Source: Prinia subflava
Lineage: Eukaryota > Chordata > Aves > Passeriformes > Cisticolidae
Assembly: GCF_021018805.1 (NCBI RefSeq)
Contig: NC_086248.1
Location: 58,223,485 to 58,287,484, forward strand
Length of the DNA: 64,000 nucleotides
Direction: 5' to 3'
Below are positions 61,440-64,000 of this stretch, one piece after another (position 1 is the stretch's first letter; every line of letters starts with the position of its first letter). Position numbers and translations under genes: made by a program. The notes under the pieces are model-generated. The model was given only the letters and a program-made list of their open reading frames with translations. It searched no databases and was not told the origin of the DNA.

Positions 61440-61975
61440 GTAAGAGTAAGGTCCCTGTTTTCCCTCTAGGTGTTTATTCCCCTCTAGCCCTCAAGACCCT
61501 TTGTCTGCCTTGTTTTTACTGGTGAGACTTGTTTGTCTCAATCCTTTTGTCTGATTTTGTAAAAATAATTTCTTTCTAGTAGCTATTTTTGATTAGTTCT
61601 GTAACACACCTTTCTGTCTAACCTTTTCCTTCTGATCTGTCGTTTCTGCAACTGCATCACTTCTTTGGGTTTTTTGTGTTAATGCAGTGTTCGATAGACA
61701 GTAACACCTTCTGAACATGACTGTGTTTCAACACCCTCTTCACCTCTAATAAGCAAAAAGTCCAATCTAAAAAGAAGTTCCATATGGAATTAATTTTAGG
61801 ATCTTGGCTCTGAAATGAGCTTTATTCACCAAAATATATTTTGTTGAATGAAGCTGTGATTTGTCAGGGACTCTCATGTGGCAATTAAAATATCACACAT
61901 TCCATGAACAGTTGATCTGTGTCTCTGCAGGAATAAACATACAGAATAGGAACTTTTGTTCTCCACTTTTTCCAG
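61440..61975 (+). other. ARMT1: ARMT1 intron 2
   Basis: A 536-bp GT-AG intron. Nothing else seen. Confidence 0.85.
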
Positions 61976-62217
61976 AAGGGTGTTGAAGCAGAGAAGAGAG
62001 CTATATCTTTCCTCTCCAAACTGCGGAATGAGCTGCAGACAGACAAGCCAGTGACCCCTTTGGAGGATGAGTTGCCTGATGCTGCGCTGTGGAACCAATA
62101 CTTGGACTACCAACGAAATTTACCAAACGGAAATGGAGAACCAAGCTGGTTTCAGTCCCCTTGGCTGTATGTGGAGTGTTACATGTATCGAAGAATCCAT
62201 GCAGCGTTAGCACAGAA
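61976..62217 (+). CDS. ARMT1: ARMT1 exon 3
   Basis: Encodes residues 50-129 plus two bases of Asn130. It includes GVEAEKRAISFLSKLRNELQ (human EGVEAEKKAISLLSKLRNEL), LWNQYLDYQ and the highly conserved SPWLYVECYMYRRIHAAL. The human match SPWLLVECYMYRRIHEAI leaves no doubt. Acceptor CACTTTTTCCAG, donor GAA|GTAAGG. Confidence 0.97.
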
Positions 62218-63638
62218 GTAAGGATTCACTGGCTTGGTATACTACTTTACAAAACATTGCTCTTTCCCATTTTTATTTTGGGAAAAAGAAAGACAGCTGA
62301 GGAGTGAGATAAAAGAAGATCTTAAACTTTTACTGTATTCCTTTTTCCTCATCTTGCACCTCAGATTTAAAATCAATGCCTTCTTACATTCAGCAAAATT
62401 TGAAGCTTGTTAATTTTTTAATATGCTTCAGTTTTGGTGAGTTGGTCTACATGAAAACTCTTGAGTTAAACTGTGTAGCTTGACCTTGCAGACTAATGTG
62501 AATTGAGATTTGAATCTTGTAGCATTTCTATAATTGGTCTAGAATTTTCTCTTAAGCCTTAAACACAGAATATGAGGGCCACTTGTTTTGCTGCTTGCAG
62601 TCTGAAGTTATCGTTTGAGAACTGTTTCTTACAGCAGTAGACCCAACTTAAGCAGCCCTTGTTGTTCATTCTACACCAGCTTCTTGGTTACAGCAGTGCT
62701 TGCAGACCATGTGTTGCATCAAACTTTGGGAGCTGATACTGGTTAAAAATAACTGGGCAGGAAAAACTTGTGCTGGTACCGTGGAGATGTGCCAGTAACA
62801 ACGTCATGGGGTAGGAATGAACAGTTTAAAATCCTGTTGCTGCCAAAAAAATTTGAAAGCTCCCGAGTACCAAATTTACCCTTAGTGTTGCGGAGGTGCA
62901 AACACAGTAGTGGGACTCAGTTTCTACTGGGATGTTGTGTAGTTTGAGCTCTGGTACCAAAAGCTTCTAATACGAGGTTGATCCACTGGATTGCACTTTA
63001 AAAGCTGAGCAGATACTTTTAATTATTATCTTTTAAGTTTCTTGGTCTCCATTATTTAGTTGCCCTTAAGCATATGCTTGGATGGAAGTTCAATCATTTG
63101 TTTAAAGGTTGTTGTACAAATGATAGAGTAATCTATAATTTTTATATATTACAACATTCTCATTTGTCATGGTAGTTTTCCAAAATCCGAGTAAAGACTT
63201 TCATAGGAATAACTTCCTATCACTGGAAGAGAATTTGATATAGGAAATATACTCCAGTACACACAGACTTGTTTAAAGTCAGGCCAGCTTTTCTTGACTT
63301 TAGTTCACTTGTATGTTACAGTTTTAATTCTTTTGTCTGAAGATTTGAGTTCCAAATGCTCACTGTATGTGTAGTTCCTAGAGTTGCTGTGGTTGAATAC
63401 TTGTTCACTTTCAGAATATATTGCTATATAAAGATTTCTTGCATAGTGTCTGTTATAGCAAGATGCACTATTAGGCTGTTATGGAGATGTGTGAAAATCC
63501 AGTATGACAAATCAGAAGTGGAAAATCTAACTAGGGCCTGTAGAACAGTCTAAAAAACCTGACCTTTGAGCTCCCTTTGCATGTGCTGTAATGAGGAATG
63601 TGGGAAGTGTGTCAGCATATTTTTTCTTCTCATTTTAG
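62218..63638 (+). other. ARMT1: ARMT1 intron 3
   Basis: A 1.4-kb AT-rich intron. No exon or mobile element recognised. Confidence 0.8.
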
Positions 63639-63804
63639 CCCACCTATCAACAACTTTGATGTATTTAAGGAAGGAAAGGCACAAAATTTCTTTGAATCCC
63701 AAGAAGCTGTTATTGCCTTATGCACTTACTTTCAGGAACTTCTTAAGAACATCAAGGATCTAGATGAAAAGCAACTTCAGGAGGAACTTCTTAAGCTATT
63801 GCAG
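63639..63804 (+). CDS. ARMT1: ARMT1 exon 4 (gene continues off-window)
   Basis: Encodes residues 131-185 after one base completing Asn130: PPINNFDVFKEGKAQNFFES, QEAVIALCTYFQELLKNIKD, LDEKQLQEELLKLLQ. Human has PPIDYFDVFKESKEQNFYGS. Donor CAG|GTAAAC at 63805. The catalytic DUF89 core (human is 441 aa) lies to the right of this window. Confidence 0.96.
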
Positions 63805-64000
63805 GTAAACTGGTAGTGCTTAACACAAGAATTGAAAATATCTCTCCTATGAAACAAATAAGAATTTGAGGTTATAAAGAATTGAAACTTCATATGGAAA
63901 TTAAAATACAGATTTTTTGTTTGTAAAAGTGTGATGAAGTCCTGATAGCCCTATTGTATTGCTGCTGTTCTGAAAATATTTATATTTTGGGTACTTGTAT
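63805..64000 (+). other. ARMT1: ARMT1 intron 4, truncated by window end
   Basis: Sequence after the exon-4 donor. No acceptor before the window edge. Confidence 0.8.

Overview
This is vertebrate nuclear DNA, almost certainly from a bird. Genes are split by GT-AG introns, two CpG islands carry promoters, and the repeats look avian (a CR1-type 3' end, and ERV-L-like pol and LTR relics). I recognise the genes by protein similarity recalled from human orthologues. Gene order and strands match human 6q25.1, upstream of ESR1: AKAP12 (+), ZBTB2 (-), RMND1 (-), ARMT1 (+). The species cannot be named from this window.

Layout. Bases 1-9050 hold the 3' part of AKAP12: the large scaffold-coding exon, which here seems to be split by a 769-bp phase-0 intron, then a short intron and a 3'UTR exon. 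Bases 9050-22850 are intergenic. They contain a CR1 fragment, a GC-rich patch with a 12-unit minisatellite, a decayed ERV-L-like pol relic, a second diverged copy of the AKAP12 3'UTR-exon region, an LTR-like fragment and a 46-nt poly(A) tract. Bases 22850 to about 31900 are ZBTB2, with two coding exons (511 aa) and a promoter in a CpG island at about 30.3-32.6 kb. Bases 32.65-36.85 kb are intergenic. Bases 36.85-59.66 kb are RMND1: eleven coding exons rebuilt from splice sites give 445 aa with every phase consistent. ARMT1 starts at 59878 and runs off the right edge; its first four coding exons (185 codons) are present. RMND1 and ARMT1 are divergent and share the CpG island at about 58.4-60.3 kb.

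The genes do not form one pathway. AKAP12 is a cortical PKA/PKC scaffold, ZBTB2 a nuclear zinc-finger repressor, RMND1 a mitochondrial inner-membrane protein needed for mitochondrial translation, and ARMT1 a DUF89 metal-dependent phosphatase/carboxyl-methyltransferase. What links them is conserved synteny and, for RMND1/ARMT1, a shared promoter.

I found no new multi-gene system. The observations most worth following up are the intron inside AKAP12's large coding exon, the diverged duplicate of the AKAP12 terminal exon lying between ERV-like pieces, a 60-bp direct repeat in the AKAP12 3'UTR, the tandem repeats, and the diverged RMND1 C-terminus.
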